The notes under the pieces are model-generated. The model was not told the origin of the DNA, did not search any database, and saw nothing but the letters and a program-made list of their open reading frames with translations. Positions 16,164-23,581 of a DNA stretch of 64,000 nucleotides are shown here, piece after piece. Source of the stretch: Marinobacter maritimus (GTDB lineage: Bacteria > Pseudomonadota > Gammaproteobacteria > Pseudomonadales > Oleiphilaceae). Numbering within the stretch: the stretch's first letter is position 1; every line of letters starts with the position of its first letter. The position numbers and the translations under genes are program-made. The stretch is from NCBI RefSeq assembly GCF_007671675.1, contig NZ_VCGW01000001.1, positions 186,001 through 250,000 of the forward strand, given 5' to 3'.

Positions 16164-18059
16164 ATGAGCCAGCAACAATATAACGCCGACGCCATCGAAG
16201 TACTGAGCGGCCTGGACCCGGTGCGCAAGCGCCCCGGAATGTATACGGACACCAGTCGTCCGAACCACCTGGCGCAGGAAGTGATCGATAACAGTGTCGA
16301 TGAGGCTCTTGCGGGTCACGCCCGCCGGATTGATGTTGTGCTGTATGCGGACGGATCCCTAAGCGTTGAGGATGACGGTCGGGGCATGCCGGTTGATCTC
16401 CACAAAGAGGAAGGGCTGCCGGGCGTTGAGCTGATCCTGACCCGGCTGCACGCCGGCGGAAAGTTTTCCCAGGCCAACTACAACTTTTCAGGCGGTCTGC
16501 ACGGCGTTGGCGTTTCTGTTGTGAACGCGCTTTCTACGCATCTTGATGTGACCATAAAGCGCAACGGCGAACTCCATCGTATGACGTTTGCGAACGGAGA
16601 CAAGGCGTCCGAGCTGGAAGTGATCGATACCGTTGGCAAGCGCAACACTGGTACCCGCATCAAGTTCACTCCCGATACAAAATACTTCGATAGCCCTAAT
16701 TTTTCCGTCAGCCGACTACGCCATAATCTGCGCGCAAAAGCGGTGCTTTGCCCCGGGCTGACCGTGACCTTTGTTCAGGAAAAAACCGGCGAGAAAGACG
16801 AGTGGTTCTATGAAGAGGGGCTTCGGGATTACCTGCGCTCGGCATTGGTCGATGTCGAGGTGGTTCCGCTGGAACCGTTTACCGGCAGTTTCTCCGGTAA
16901 CCAGGAAGCGGTTGACTGGGCAATACAGTGGCTTCCGGAAGGCGGTGAAGCGCTCATGGAAAGCTATGTTAACCTGATACCCACTGTTCAGGGTGGCACT
17001 CATGTAAATGGCTTGCGGACTGGCCTTCTGGAAGCCATGCGCGAGTTTTGCGAGTTCCGTAACTTGCTGCCGCGAGGTGTGAAGCTTTCTCCCGATGATA
17101 TCTGGGAGCGTGCGGCTTATGTGCTTTCGTTCAAAATGCAGGAGCCGCAGTTTTCCGGCCAGACCAAAGAGCGTTTGTCTTCACGGGAGGCCGCCGGGTT
17201 CATTTCCGGAGTGGTCAAGGACGCCTTCAGTTTATGGCTGAACCATCACACCGACGTGGCCGAAGTGCTGGCGGACCTGTTCATCAGCAATGCGCAGCGC
17301 AGGCTCAAAGCCAGTAAGAAGGTAGCACGCAAAAGGGTAACATCCGGCCCGGCCTTGCCCGGCAAACTTGCCGATTGCTCCGGTGGCGATACGGCCCGTT
17401 CCGAGCTGTTTCTGGTTGAGGGTGATTCCGCTGGCGGTTCCGCCAAACAGGCCCGTGACCGCGAGTTTCAGGCAGTCATGCCGCTGCGAGGCAAGATTCT
17501 GAACACCTGGGAGGTGGACTCTGGTGAGATTCTGGCGTCTCAGGAAATCCACGATATCGCCGTGGCCATCGGTGTCGACCCCAACTCGGATAAGCTTGAC
17601 GGCCTGCGCTACAACAAAGTCTGTATCCTGGCTGACGCAGACTCTGATGGCCTGCACATTGCTACGCTTCTATGCGCTCTTTTTCTGAAACATTTCCGGC
17701 CGGTTGTTGCGGCAGGCCATGTGTTTGTTGCCATGCCACCGCTGTACCGGGTGGATCTGGGCAAGGAAACCTTCTACGCACTCGATGAACATGAAAAGCA
17801 GGGCATTCTTGATCGCATCGAAGCCGAAAAGCGTAAGGGCAAGATTTCCGTGACTCGTTTCAAGGGGCTGGGTGAGATGAACCCGCTCCAGCTCCGGGAG
17901 ACCACCATGGCTCCGGATACCCGCCGTCTGGTTATGCTGACTATCGAAGAAGGCGACGATACTGATAGCCGGATGGATATGCTTCTTGGCAAGAAGCGTG
18001 CGGCTGACCGAAGGTCGTGGCTTGAGGCTTACGGTAATATGGCGGATGTGGCAGGGTAA
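16164..18059 (+). CDS. parE: DNA topoisomerase IV subunit B (ParE)
   Basis: A 631-aa type IIA topoisomerase ATPase subunit. The GHKL ATP-binding motifs are EVIDNSVDEAL, VEDDGRGMPV and GLHGVGVSVVNALS. The TOPRIM part has ELFLVEGDSAGGSAKQARD and DADSDGLHIA. The YNADAIEVLSGLDPVRKRPG opening and the total length distinguish ParE from the longer GyrB. The start is taken at ATG 16164 because the family N-terminus begins a few residues before YNADAIEVL; an upstream in-frame ATG at 16122 is possible. With ParC (23582) it decatenates daughter chromosomes. Unlike enteric bacteria, parE and parC are separated here by several unrelated genes. Confidence 0.96.
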   Translation: MSQQQYNADAIEVLSGLDPVRKRPGMYTDTSRPNHLAQEVIDNSVDEALAGHARRIDVVLYADGSLSVEDDGRGMPVDLHKEEGLPGVELILTRLHAGGKFSQANYNFSGGLHGVGVSVVNALSTHLDVTIKRNGELHRMTFANGDKASELEVIDTVGKRNTGTRIKFTPDTKYFDSPNFSVSRLRHNLRAKAVLCPGLTVTFVQEKTGEKDEWFYEEGLRDYLRSALVDVEVVPLEPFTGSFSGNQEAVDWAIQWLPEGGEALMESYVNLIPTVQGGTHVNGLRTGLLEAMREFCEFRNLLPRGVKLSPDDIWERAAYVLSFKMQEPQFSGQTKERLSSREAAGFISGVVKDAFSLWLNHHTDVAEVLADLFISNAQRRLKASKKVARKRVTSGPALPGKLADCSGGDTARSELFLVEGDSAGGSAKQARDREFQAVMPLRGKILNTWEVDSGEILASQEIHDIAVAIGVDPNSDKLDGLRYNKVCILADADSDGLHIATLLCALFLKHFRPVVAAGHVFVAMPPLYRVDLGKETFYALDEHEKQGILDRIEAEKRKGKISVTRFKGLGEMNPLQLRETTMAPDTRRLVMLTIEEGDDTDSRMDMLLGKKRAADRRSWLEAYGNMADVAG

Positions 18060-18093
18060 GTTTGCTGCTCACATCATATTCGATATAAGTCTA

Positions 18094-18118
18094 TAAAAAG
18101 AATTCGTTATTCTTTTTA
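18094..18118. promoter_or_regulatory. AT-rich inverted repeat upstream of the SLC13 permease gene
   Basis: Perfect 10-nt arms TAAAAAGAAT and ATTCTTTTTA flank a 5-nt centre. It lies 35 nt after parE and 54 nt before the permease start. It could be a weak parE terminator (a T-run ends the right arm) or an operator for the downstream gene. Confidence 0.45.
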
Positions 18119-18171
18119 AGTATTCAATAAACTCGTTACTCTGCCGGTTTTCTGATCGGGACAAACCGCAG

Positions 18172-19947
18172 ATGGATTGGCAAGGCTGGTTTGCGTTGGG
18201 CCTCGCAGGCAGCGCGCTATTACTTATGAGTTCAGGACGATATGCGCCCCATCTGGTTATGATGGGTGTGCTTGTGGTCCTGAGCGCCAGTGGCATTATT
18301 TCAGCTGACCAGGCGCTGGCAGGATTCAGCAACACCGGATTGATTACCGTTGTGGCACTGTTTGTGGTGGCTGCGGGCATTCACCACTCCGGTGGGGTTG
18401 ATCTGTTGGTGAGGCACCTGCTTCGAAACCCCAAAACGGTTCGTTCTGCCCAGGCGCGGATTACGCTCCCGGTTGCCCTGTTGAGCGGCTTTCTCAACAA
18501 CACTCCGGTCGTCGCCACGATGATCCCGGCCGTTCACGCCTGGTCCCGCAAGATCGGAATAGCACCTTCCAAGCTGATGATTCCTCTCAGCTACTCCGCC
18601 ATTCTTGGTGGCACGTTAACCATGATCGGTACCAGCACCAACCTTGTTGTAAATGGTCAGTACCAACAATTGACCGGCGACGCCGGGCTTTCCATTTTTT
18701 CCATCACCGCTGTTGGGCTGCCAGTCGCGATTCTTGGTATTGCCGCCATCTTGCTGTTTATGCCCAGAGCACTGCCCAACCGGGAAGACCAGCACAAATT
18801 TGGCTCCATGAGGGAGTTTACGCTGGAGGTTGCGGTTGCGTTTGACGGGCCTCTGGTTGGCAAGGCTGTCGGTGAGGCCGGCCTGCGGGAGTTGGAGCGA
18901 CTTTACCTTGTAGAGATTGAGCGCGATGGCAGCGTGGTAACGGCAGTACCTTCAGAGGAGCGCCTGCGCGGCGGTGACCGGCTCGTGTTTGCGGGCGATA
19001 CCCAGGCAATTTCTGATCTGTTGCGCATTAACGGCATTGTGCCATCCGTGCACGCAGACGAGCCCAGCTTGAGCAAAGATCGTGCAGAGCGTTGCCTGGT
19101 GGAGGCGGCTTTGTCTCCCCAGTCAGAAGTGCTTGGCCTGACCATTCGCGATGCCCGATTCCGCGAGCGCTACGGCGCCGTCGTCCTGGCGGTTGCTCGG
19201 GGTGGTGCCAGGGTTTCCGGCAATCTCGGCAATATTCGTCTTAAGCCTGGCGATGTGCTGTTACTTGAAGCCCGGCCGGCATTTGTGAGCCGGCAGCGCT
19301 ACAACAAGGATTTTCTGCTTATAAACGATTTGGGAACCGAGACCCCGAGGCATGACCGTGCCTGGTTGTCATGGGGCGTGCTGGTTGTATTGGTGGGGCT
19401 GGCCGCCTGCGGTGTTCTCAGCATGTTGAATGCCGCATTGCTGGGCGCGGCCTTGATGATCCTGAGTGGCTGCTGCTCGGTAGGGCAGGCACAGAAATCT
19501 GTTGATGTTCCCGTGATTTTAACCATTGCGGCTTCCTTCGCTTTGGGTGCCGCCTTGCAGCAAACTGGCGCGGCAAGCTATGTTGCCGGCGCCATTCTTG
19601 GCCTCAGTGATGGGGACGTGTTGCTGGCACTTTTTCTGATCTATTTTTCGGTTTCTGTGCTCACGGAAGTCATCACGAACAATGCGGCGGCCGTTCTGGT
19701 CATCCCGGTGGTGTTATCGATGACCAATACCATGGGCGTCGCGGCTGAGCCGTTTGTCATCGCGGTGATGATGGCTGCATCCGCCAGTTTTGCGACGCCC
19801 TTGGGGTACCAGACCAACATGATGGTATTCGGGCCTGGCGGTTACCGGTTCCTGGATTTTGTGCGGGTTGGCTTGCCAATGAATGTGTTCATTGGGTTGG
19901 TATCTGTTGCCGTTATTTCTCTCGTGTACGGACTCACGCCGGGGTAA
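18172..19947 (+). CDS. SLC13/DASS-type permease with two RCK C-terminal (TrkA-C) domains
   Basis: A 591-aa membrane transporter. N-terminal helices include SGFLNNTPVVATMIPAV and GGTLTMIGTSTNLVVNGQY, the SNT-type motif that binds sodium and carboxylate or sulfate in this superfamily. A central cytoplasmic region (about residues 205-385) holds two RCK_C repeats, one ending LRGGDRLVFAGD and the other LKPGDVLLLEARP. The C-terminal helices contain the second inverted motif, VITNNAAAVLVIPV. The topology of membrane half, RCK pair, membrane half is that of YfbS-like anion transporters. Substrate unknown; sulfate or dicarboxylates are possible. It overlaps the convergent EAL gene by 14 nt at its 3' end. 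Confidence 0.85.
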   Translation: MDWQGWFALGLAGSALLLMSSGRYAPHLVMMGVLVVLSASGIISADQALAGFSNTGLITVVALFVVAAGIHHSGGVDLLVRHLLRNPKTVRSAQARITLPVALLSGFLNNTPVVATMIPAVHAWSRKIGIAPSKLMIPLSYSAILGGTLTMIGTSTNLVVNGQYQQLTGDAGLSIFSITAVGLPVAILGIAAILLFMPRALPNREDQHKFGSMREFTLEVAVAFDGPLVGKAVGEAGLRELERLYLVEIERDGSVVTAVPSEERLRGGDRLVFAGDTQAISDLLRINGIVPSVHADEPSLSKDRAERCLVEAALSPQSEVLGLTIRDARFRERYGAVVLAVARGGARVSGNLGNIRLKPGDVLLLEARPAFVSRQRYNKDFLLINDLGTETPRHDRAWLSWGVLVVLVGLAACGVLSMLNAALLGAALMILSGCCSVGQAQKSVDVPVILTIAASFALGAALQQTGAASYVAGAILGLSDGDVLLALFLIYFSVSVLTEVITNNAAAVLVIPVVLSMTNTMGVAAEPFVIAVMMAASASFATPLGYQTNMMVFGPGGYRFLDFVRVGLPMNVFIGLVSVAVISLVYGLTPG

Positions 19948-21259
19948 CAGGAGGGGTGGATGGGTTGGCAATAATGTCGCAGCACAGCACGCGCAGTTCA
20001 CTTCCATGAGTAAAGCACAGTGACAGAGTGACACACATGTAGGCGCCGGTTACGCAGAGATAGGGCGCTGTAACGTGGAGATTGCCCGGCTGGGCCAGAG
20101 CCTGTCGAAGGTACTGTTGCCGGTACCAGTCCGCCTTGCTGGTGCTCTCAAGGGGCTTGAAGCGTAAGTCCAGGCTTCGGGTGCCTGTGTCGGATATCAG
20201 TGTGTCGTCAATTTGGACACCTTTGTCATCTGCCAGATAACAGCGTGAAACTGTGTGGTGCGCCAGCAATGTGGTGCAGGCCAAGGCCATGGTGACGCCA
20301 TTCTGCAGTTGCTCGGTTGCTTTATGGAAGTCCCGCCCGAAAAAATCTACCAATTGTCTGGTCGGGTCCCGCTTTATCTGGTGGCAGGCTTTGTAATCTT
20401 GCAGCAGCTGGTCGAAGTCTGTGTGAGCGTTGCATAGTTGCGCCAGATCCGTACAGGGACGACAGAAGTAGAACCCCTGAACAAAATCCACGCCAGCATC
20501 AATGGCAATCATAGCCTGGTCACTGGTCTCCACGCCCTCCAGTAAAACCAGGCACCCCGACTGATGCAACAGCGAAACGATTCCGTTCAGTATCTGTCTG
20601 GCTTTGCGATCGTCTGTGGCCCGGGTCAGCAGTTTCCTGTCCAGTTTCACGATGTCCGGTGACAGATTCCAGATTCGCTCAAAGTTAGAGTGACCCGCGC
20701 CAAAGTCATCAATGGCAGTCAGGCACCCAAGCTGTTTGTAATAGGCTACCGTTTCACGCAGGCGATCAGCATCGTCAGTTGGTTGTTCGACTATTTCGAT
20801 AACAATGCGGTGTGGTGGCAGCTTTGTTTTCGCCAGCAATTCGCCGAAAAACGAATCTGTCTGGCTGCCACTGGTTACAACCCGGGGGGAAACGTTGAGA
20901 AACAGCCAGTTGAGCTGATCCTCTGAGCCGCTGTAGTTCTGGATGTGCAGATATCGGCAGAGTCGGTCCAGTAGAAGGGCTTCGGCATCTGAGGACGGCA
21001 GCTCAAAAAGATGTATCGGCAGAACATTGGCGTTATCCGGGTCTCGAGCCCGAATCAAAGCTTCGTAGCCAACCGTCCGTTTATGGGAAATGCTGTAAAT
21101 CGGCTGGAGCGCCGTGCTCAGAACCAGGCCGCGAAACTCCGCAGTCCAGACATCGCCATTTCTGTGCAGCATTGGCGACAGAAGGTCTACTTCGGGGTCT
21201 GGTAGCTTTTCCGGGAGGAGATGACGCATAGTGAGTTTTGAGTCATTGAGCGAATGCAT
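19934..21259 (-). CDS. EAL-domain cyclic-di-GMP phosphodiesterase with C-terminal sensor-like region
   Basis: A 441-aa protein without obvious membrane segments. The EAL domain spans about residues 45-285 and keeps the catalytic set: YEALIR, LNVSP, IVIEIVEQ, IDDFGAGHSNFERI, LLEGVET and QGFYF. It is therefore predicted to hydrolyse c-di-GMP to pGpG. The C-terminal 140 residues (RDFHKATEQLQNGV..SRCYLADDKGVQI..) look like a Cache/PAS-type sensor of the kind placed after some EAL domains; I do not recognise a named family. Its 3' end overlaps the convergent permease gene. Upstream lies a 15-codon ORF flanked by hairpins (21448-21556) that may act as its leader. The start codon lacks a strong ribosome binding site. 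Confidence 0.85.
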   Translation of the reverse strand: MHSLNDSKLTMRHLLPEKLPDPEVDLLSPMLHRNGDVWTAEFRGLVLSTALQPIYSISHKRTVGYEALIRARDPDNANVLPIHLFELPSSDAEALLLDRLCRYLHIQNYSGSEDQLNWLFLNVSPRVVTSGSQTDSFFGELLAKTKLPPHRIVIEIVEQPTDDADRLRETVAYYKQLGCLTAIDDFGAGHSNFERIWNLSPDIVKLDRKLLTRATDDRKARQILNGIVSLLHQSGCLVLLEGVETSDQAMIAIDAGVDFVQGFYFCRPCTDLAQLCNAHTDFDQLLQDYKACHQIKRDPTRQLVDFFGRDFHKATEQLQNGVTMALACTTLLAHHTVSRCYLADDKGVQIDDTLISDTGTRSLDLRFKPLESTSKADWYRQQYLRQALAQPGNLHVTAPYLCVTGAYMCVTLSLCFTHGSELRVLCCDIIANPSTPPVTPA

Positions 21260-21447
21260 CAGATGCTTTGGACTTCAAGCGCCTGAACGGCTACTGGTCA
21301 GTCACTGTTAAAACCGGAAAAGCGTGAGTAAACTGATAGTTGGCGAGAGATTGCCAAAAAAAGGAGACTATTGCCACTGTTTCATGAAGAAACTGAAAGT
21401 GGTTTACAGTTTTTCGCAGGAAGCGAGGGGAGTTTAGAGAGAAAGGA

Positions 21448-21463
21448 GGCCCCCGCAGGGGCC
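21448..21463 (-). terminator. GC hairpin after the 15-codon ORF (possible attenuator/terminator)
   Basis: On the minus strand GGCCCC-TGCG-GGGGCC is a perfect 6-bp hairpin, followed by a pyrimidine-rich tail TCCTTTCTCTCT. It begins 8 nt after the stop codon of the small ORF. The tail is not a pure T-run, so termination would be moderate. Confidence 0.5.
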
Positions 21464-21471
21464 ATGAAATA

Positions 21472-21519
21472 TCAGTTATTGCTTGGAATTACAACGGATT
21501 CGTCGAATTCAAGTTCCAT
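21472..21519 (-). CDS. Candidate 15-residue leader peptide or microprotein
   Basis: Sixteen codons, ATG to TGA, encode MELEFDESVVIPSNN. A strong ribosome binding site AGAGGA lies 6 nt upstream. A promoter-like pair (TTGTTA, 16 nt, TAGACT) lies on the same strand further upstream, around 21570-21600. GC-rich hairpins sit on either side: GCCCC-GTCG-GGGGC upstream (about 21543-21556) and 21448-21463 downstream. The next gene on this strand is the EAL phosphodiesterase, 213 nt away. I do not recognise the peptide. It could be a leader peptide, a free microprotein, or chance; the ribosome binding site and hairpins are what raise it above chance. Confidence 0.4.
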   Translation of the reverse strand: MELEFDESVVIPSNN

Positions 21520-21542
21520 GTCTTGTCCTCTCGTTCAATGAG

Positions 21543-21556
21543 GCCCCCGACGGGGC
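21543..21556 (-). promoter_or_regulatory. GC hairpin upstream of the 15-codon ORF
   Basis: On the minus strand GCCCC-GTCG-GGGGC forms a 5-bp hairpin in the presumed 5' leader. Its 3' arm (GGGGGCC) is nearly the same as the 3' arm of the downstream hairpin at 21448-21463, so either can pair with the GGCCCC arm there. This is a possible antiterminator/terminator switch. Confidence 0.4.
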
Positions 21557-21764
21557 GGTTAAGCATGGGCAAAGTCTATCGGGTCCATGGTTTTTAACAA
21601 TCCGTAAAACCCGTATGCGACCAAAGGCACATGGCAGGAAAGCTGTGGACACATGATCAGAATTTCTGATGATGGAGGGCAAAACATTCCGATTTCCTTC
21701 TGGAGGCTGGCTTCCTATACTCCGGCTTGGGAGTTGCATACAAGGAAAAGAGGCACGGGGCGCT

Positions 21765-22325
21765 ATGCAGTTAAGTAATACATCTGTCAGTTACGGTTGG
21801 CTGACTATCGTCATTCATTGGGTTGTTGCTGCGACCGTGTTCGGAACCTTCGCTTTGGGGTTCTGGATGGTTGACCTGTCTTATTACGACGACTGGTACC
21901 GTCGCGGCCCGGACATCCATCGTAGTATCGGAGTCTTGTTGTTTGGCCTGATGGTGTTCCGGTTGGTTTGGCGTATGTTCGCCACATCGCCTGATCCACT
22001 GCCCGGACATAAGCGTTGGGAGACGATCAGCGCCTGGTTGGCGCATGGGCTTCTGTATGGTCTGGTTTTTGTGGCGACGGTGAGCGGATTTCTGATTTCA
22101 ACGGCAGACGGCTCCTCTGTAAGCGTATTCGACTGGTTTGAGGTGCCTTCAGTGACCGGCCAGATAAAAGGGCTTGAGGATACGGCAGGACTGGTGCATT
22201 ACTGGAGCACATGGGCTGTGATCGTTCTTGCCCTGGTTCACGCTGCCGGGGCACTTAAGCATCACCTGATTGACCGGGATGCTACGCTGCGTCGAATGCT
22301 GGTCCCGGGGCACCGGGATTATTGA
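21765..22325 (+). CDS. Cytochrome b561 family protein (CybB-like)
   Basis: A 186-aa four-helix membrane protein of the bacterial cytochrome b561 family. Helix 1 carries IVIHWVVAATVFGTFALGFW, and further conserved histidines appear in DIHRSIGVLLFG, WLAHGLLYGLVF and VHYWSTWAVIVLALVHAAGA; these are the di-heme ligand candidates. It should accept electrons from quinol in the inner membrane and may act as superoxide:ubiquinone oxidoreductase, as shown for E. coli CybB. The start is ATG 21765, where the family N-terminus begins. It lies 58 nt upstream of a YceI-family gene, a common pairing (cybB-yceI). Confidence 0.85.
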   Translation: MQLSNTSVSYGWLTIVIHWVVAATVFGTFALGFWMVDLSYYDDWYRRGPDIHRSIGVLLFGLMVFRLVWRMFATSPDPLPGHKRWETISAWLAHGLLYGLVFVATVSGFLISTADGSSVSVFDWFEVPSVTGQIKGLEDTAGLVHYWSTWAVIVLALVHAAGALKHHLIDRDATLRRMLVPGHRDY

Positions 22326-22383
22326 CTTACCTAACGCCGCTCTGGCTCAGAGCGTTTCTTATTTTTCGTCAAAGGAGACAATC

Positions 22384-22965
22384 ATGAAAAAACTACTGCT
22401 TGCAGCTTCGGTTTCACTGGCCATGGTCGGCGGTGTTCATGCTGATGAACACAGCGGAACCTATGAGTTTGATGATAAGGGCGCGCACCAATTCATCACT
22501 TTCAAGATCTCTCATCTGGGTTACAGCTGGTTATACGGTCGCTTCAATGATTTTGATGGGCAGTTTACGTACGATGTTGCCAACCCGGAAAATAGCTCAG
22601 TAAACGTGACTATTGATACTTCCAGTGTCGATTCGAACCACGCTGAGCGCGACAAACACTTGCGAAGCGAAGATTTTCTGCATGTGGGTGAGTATCCGGA
22701 AGCCAGCTTCAAGAGTAAGCGTGTGGTCGTTGACGAAGAAGGCGAAGCAGACATCGTCGGCGATCTCACTCTGCGTGGCGTAACTCGTGAGGTGACTCTG
22801 GATGTTGAGATGCTGGGCCACGGTAAGGATCCTTGGGGAGGCTACCGTATGGGGTTTGAGGCAGAGACTGAGCTGCGCCTTGAAGACTTCGGCATTCCAA
22901 TGAACCTTGGAAAGGCGTCCGAGACTGTAGAAATTATTATCTCTGTTGAAGGTATTCGTCAGTAA
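22384..22965 (+). CDS. YceI-family periplasmic lipocalin-like protein
   Basis: A 193-aa secreted protein. It has a signal peptide (MKKLLLAASVSLAMVGGVHA, cleavage before DEH) and AAGGAG just upstream of the ATG. The mature domain follows the YceI beta-barrel pattern: GAHQFITFKISHLGYSWLYG, then VTIDTSSVDSNHAERDKHLR, then GDLTLRGVTREVTLDV. YceI proteins bind isoprenoid quinone-like amphiphiles in the periplasm, which fits the adjacent cytochrome b561. The physiological role is not settled; base- or osmotic-stress induction is reported for E. coli YceI. Confidence 0.88.
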   Translation: MKKLLLAASVSLAMVGGVHADEHSGTYEFDDKGAHQFITFKISHLGYSWLYGRFNDFDGQFTYDVANPENSSVNVTIDTSSVDSNHAERDKHLRSEDFLHVGEYPEASFKSKRVVVDEEGEADIVGDLTLRGVTREVTLDVEMLGHGKDPWGGYRMGFEAETELRLEDFGIPMNLGKASETVEIIISVEGIRQ

Positions 22966-22984
22966 ATCTGGCTTGCTTCCGCGG

Positions 22985-23016
22985 ATCAGGTTCTCTGGCG
23001 AAAGCCAGAACCTGAT
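22985..23016. terminator. Hairpin with GAAA tetraloop between convergent genes
   Basis: ATCAGGTT pairs with AACCTGAT and CTGGC pairs with GCCAG, closed by a GAAA loop (GNRA type), with a 2-nt bulge on the 5' side. It lies between the yceI-family gene and the convergent small membrane gene, so a bidirectional terminator is likely, although a T-run is lacking. Confidence 0.5.
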
Positions 23017-23050
23017 GTCGTTATCTGCTTTCCCGGGCCTTAGGGCCCAT

Positions 23051-23305
23051 TCAATGTGAAGTTCTGGTTGTTTCCCCGGTTGTCTCTTTGGTCGTATCAC
23101 AGGCGCGACACAGGTGCCGCTGACGCCAGAACTGAGCAGCGAAAATGACCAGCCATACCAGTAATCCTGCCCAGAGATAGGTTGCCGGGACCCGGAAGTT
23201 GCCGCTGATTGCAAACTCAACAAGGAGCATTAGCGCAACGGCCAGTGCCGCATTCACCATTGCCGTAACCATGGCTTGCCCGCAGGCTTTGAGATTTGGT
23301 GTCAT
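23051..23305 (-). CDS. Small two-helix membrane protein, hypothetical
   Basis: An 84-aa ORF with two predicted membrane helices: TAMVNAALAVALMLLVEFAI and YLWAGLLVWLVIFAAQFW. A basic stretch with two cysteines (RQRHLCRAC) and a Thr/Glu-rich tail follow. GCGGAA lies a few bases before the ATG, and the codon choice looks like that of its neighbours. It is divergent from parC and convergent with the yceI-family gene. I recognise no family. It is likely a real inner-membrane protein, but its function is unknown. Confidence 0.55.
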   Translation of the reverse strand: MTPNLKACGQAMVTAMVNAALAVALMLLVEFAISGNFRVPATYLWAGLLVWLVIFAAQFWRQRHLCRACDTTKETTGETTRTSH

Positions 23306-23459
23306 AGTGTTCCGCTTGTTTGGAGGGGAAACTGTCTTTCTTCACTGCGAACATTGAGCATACGGCCCGAATTATCGGCCCGCCATGCGGGAATCCCGCT
23401 ATTGGAATCTGGGGCGGCTGGCGCCGTTGTGCGGTTTTAGTCGATAAATCCGCAGGTTG

Positions 23460-23489
23460 TTGGTGTATAAGCTCGGTGCTTCATATAAT
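23460..23489 (+). promoter_or_regulatory. Sigma-70 type promoter upstream of parC
   Basis: TTGGTG (23460-23465) and a perfect TATAAT (23484-23489) are separated by 18 nt, about 90 nt upstream of the parC start. Confidence 0.55.
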
Positions 23490-23581
23490 GTCTCGTTGCT
23501 CCGCCCCGTGATTATTGCGGGCGCACAGGGTAGCATCACGGACTCCTTAAAAATCAGGCAATACAGGCAAAAGAGGCATCC

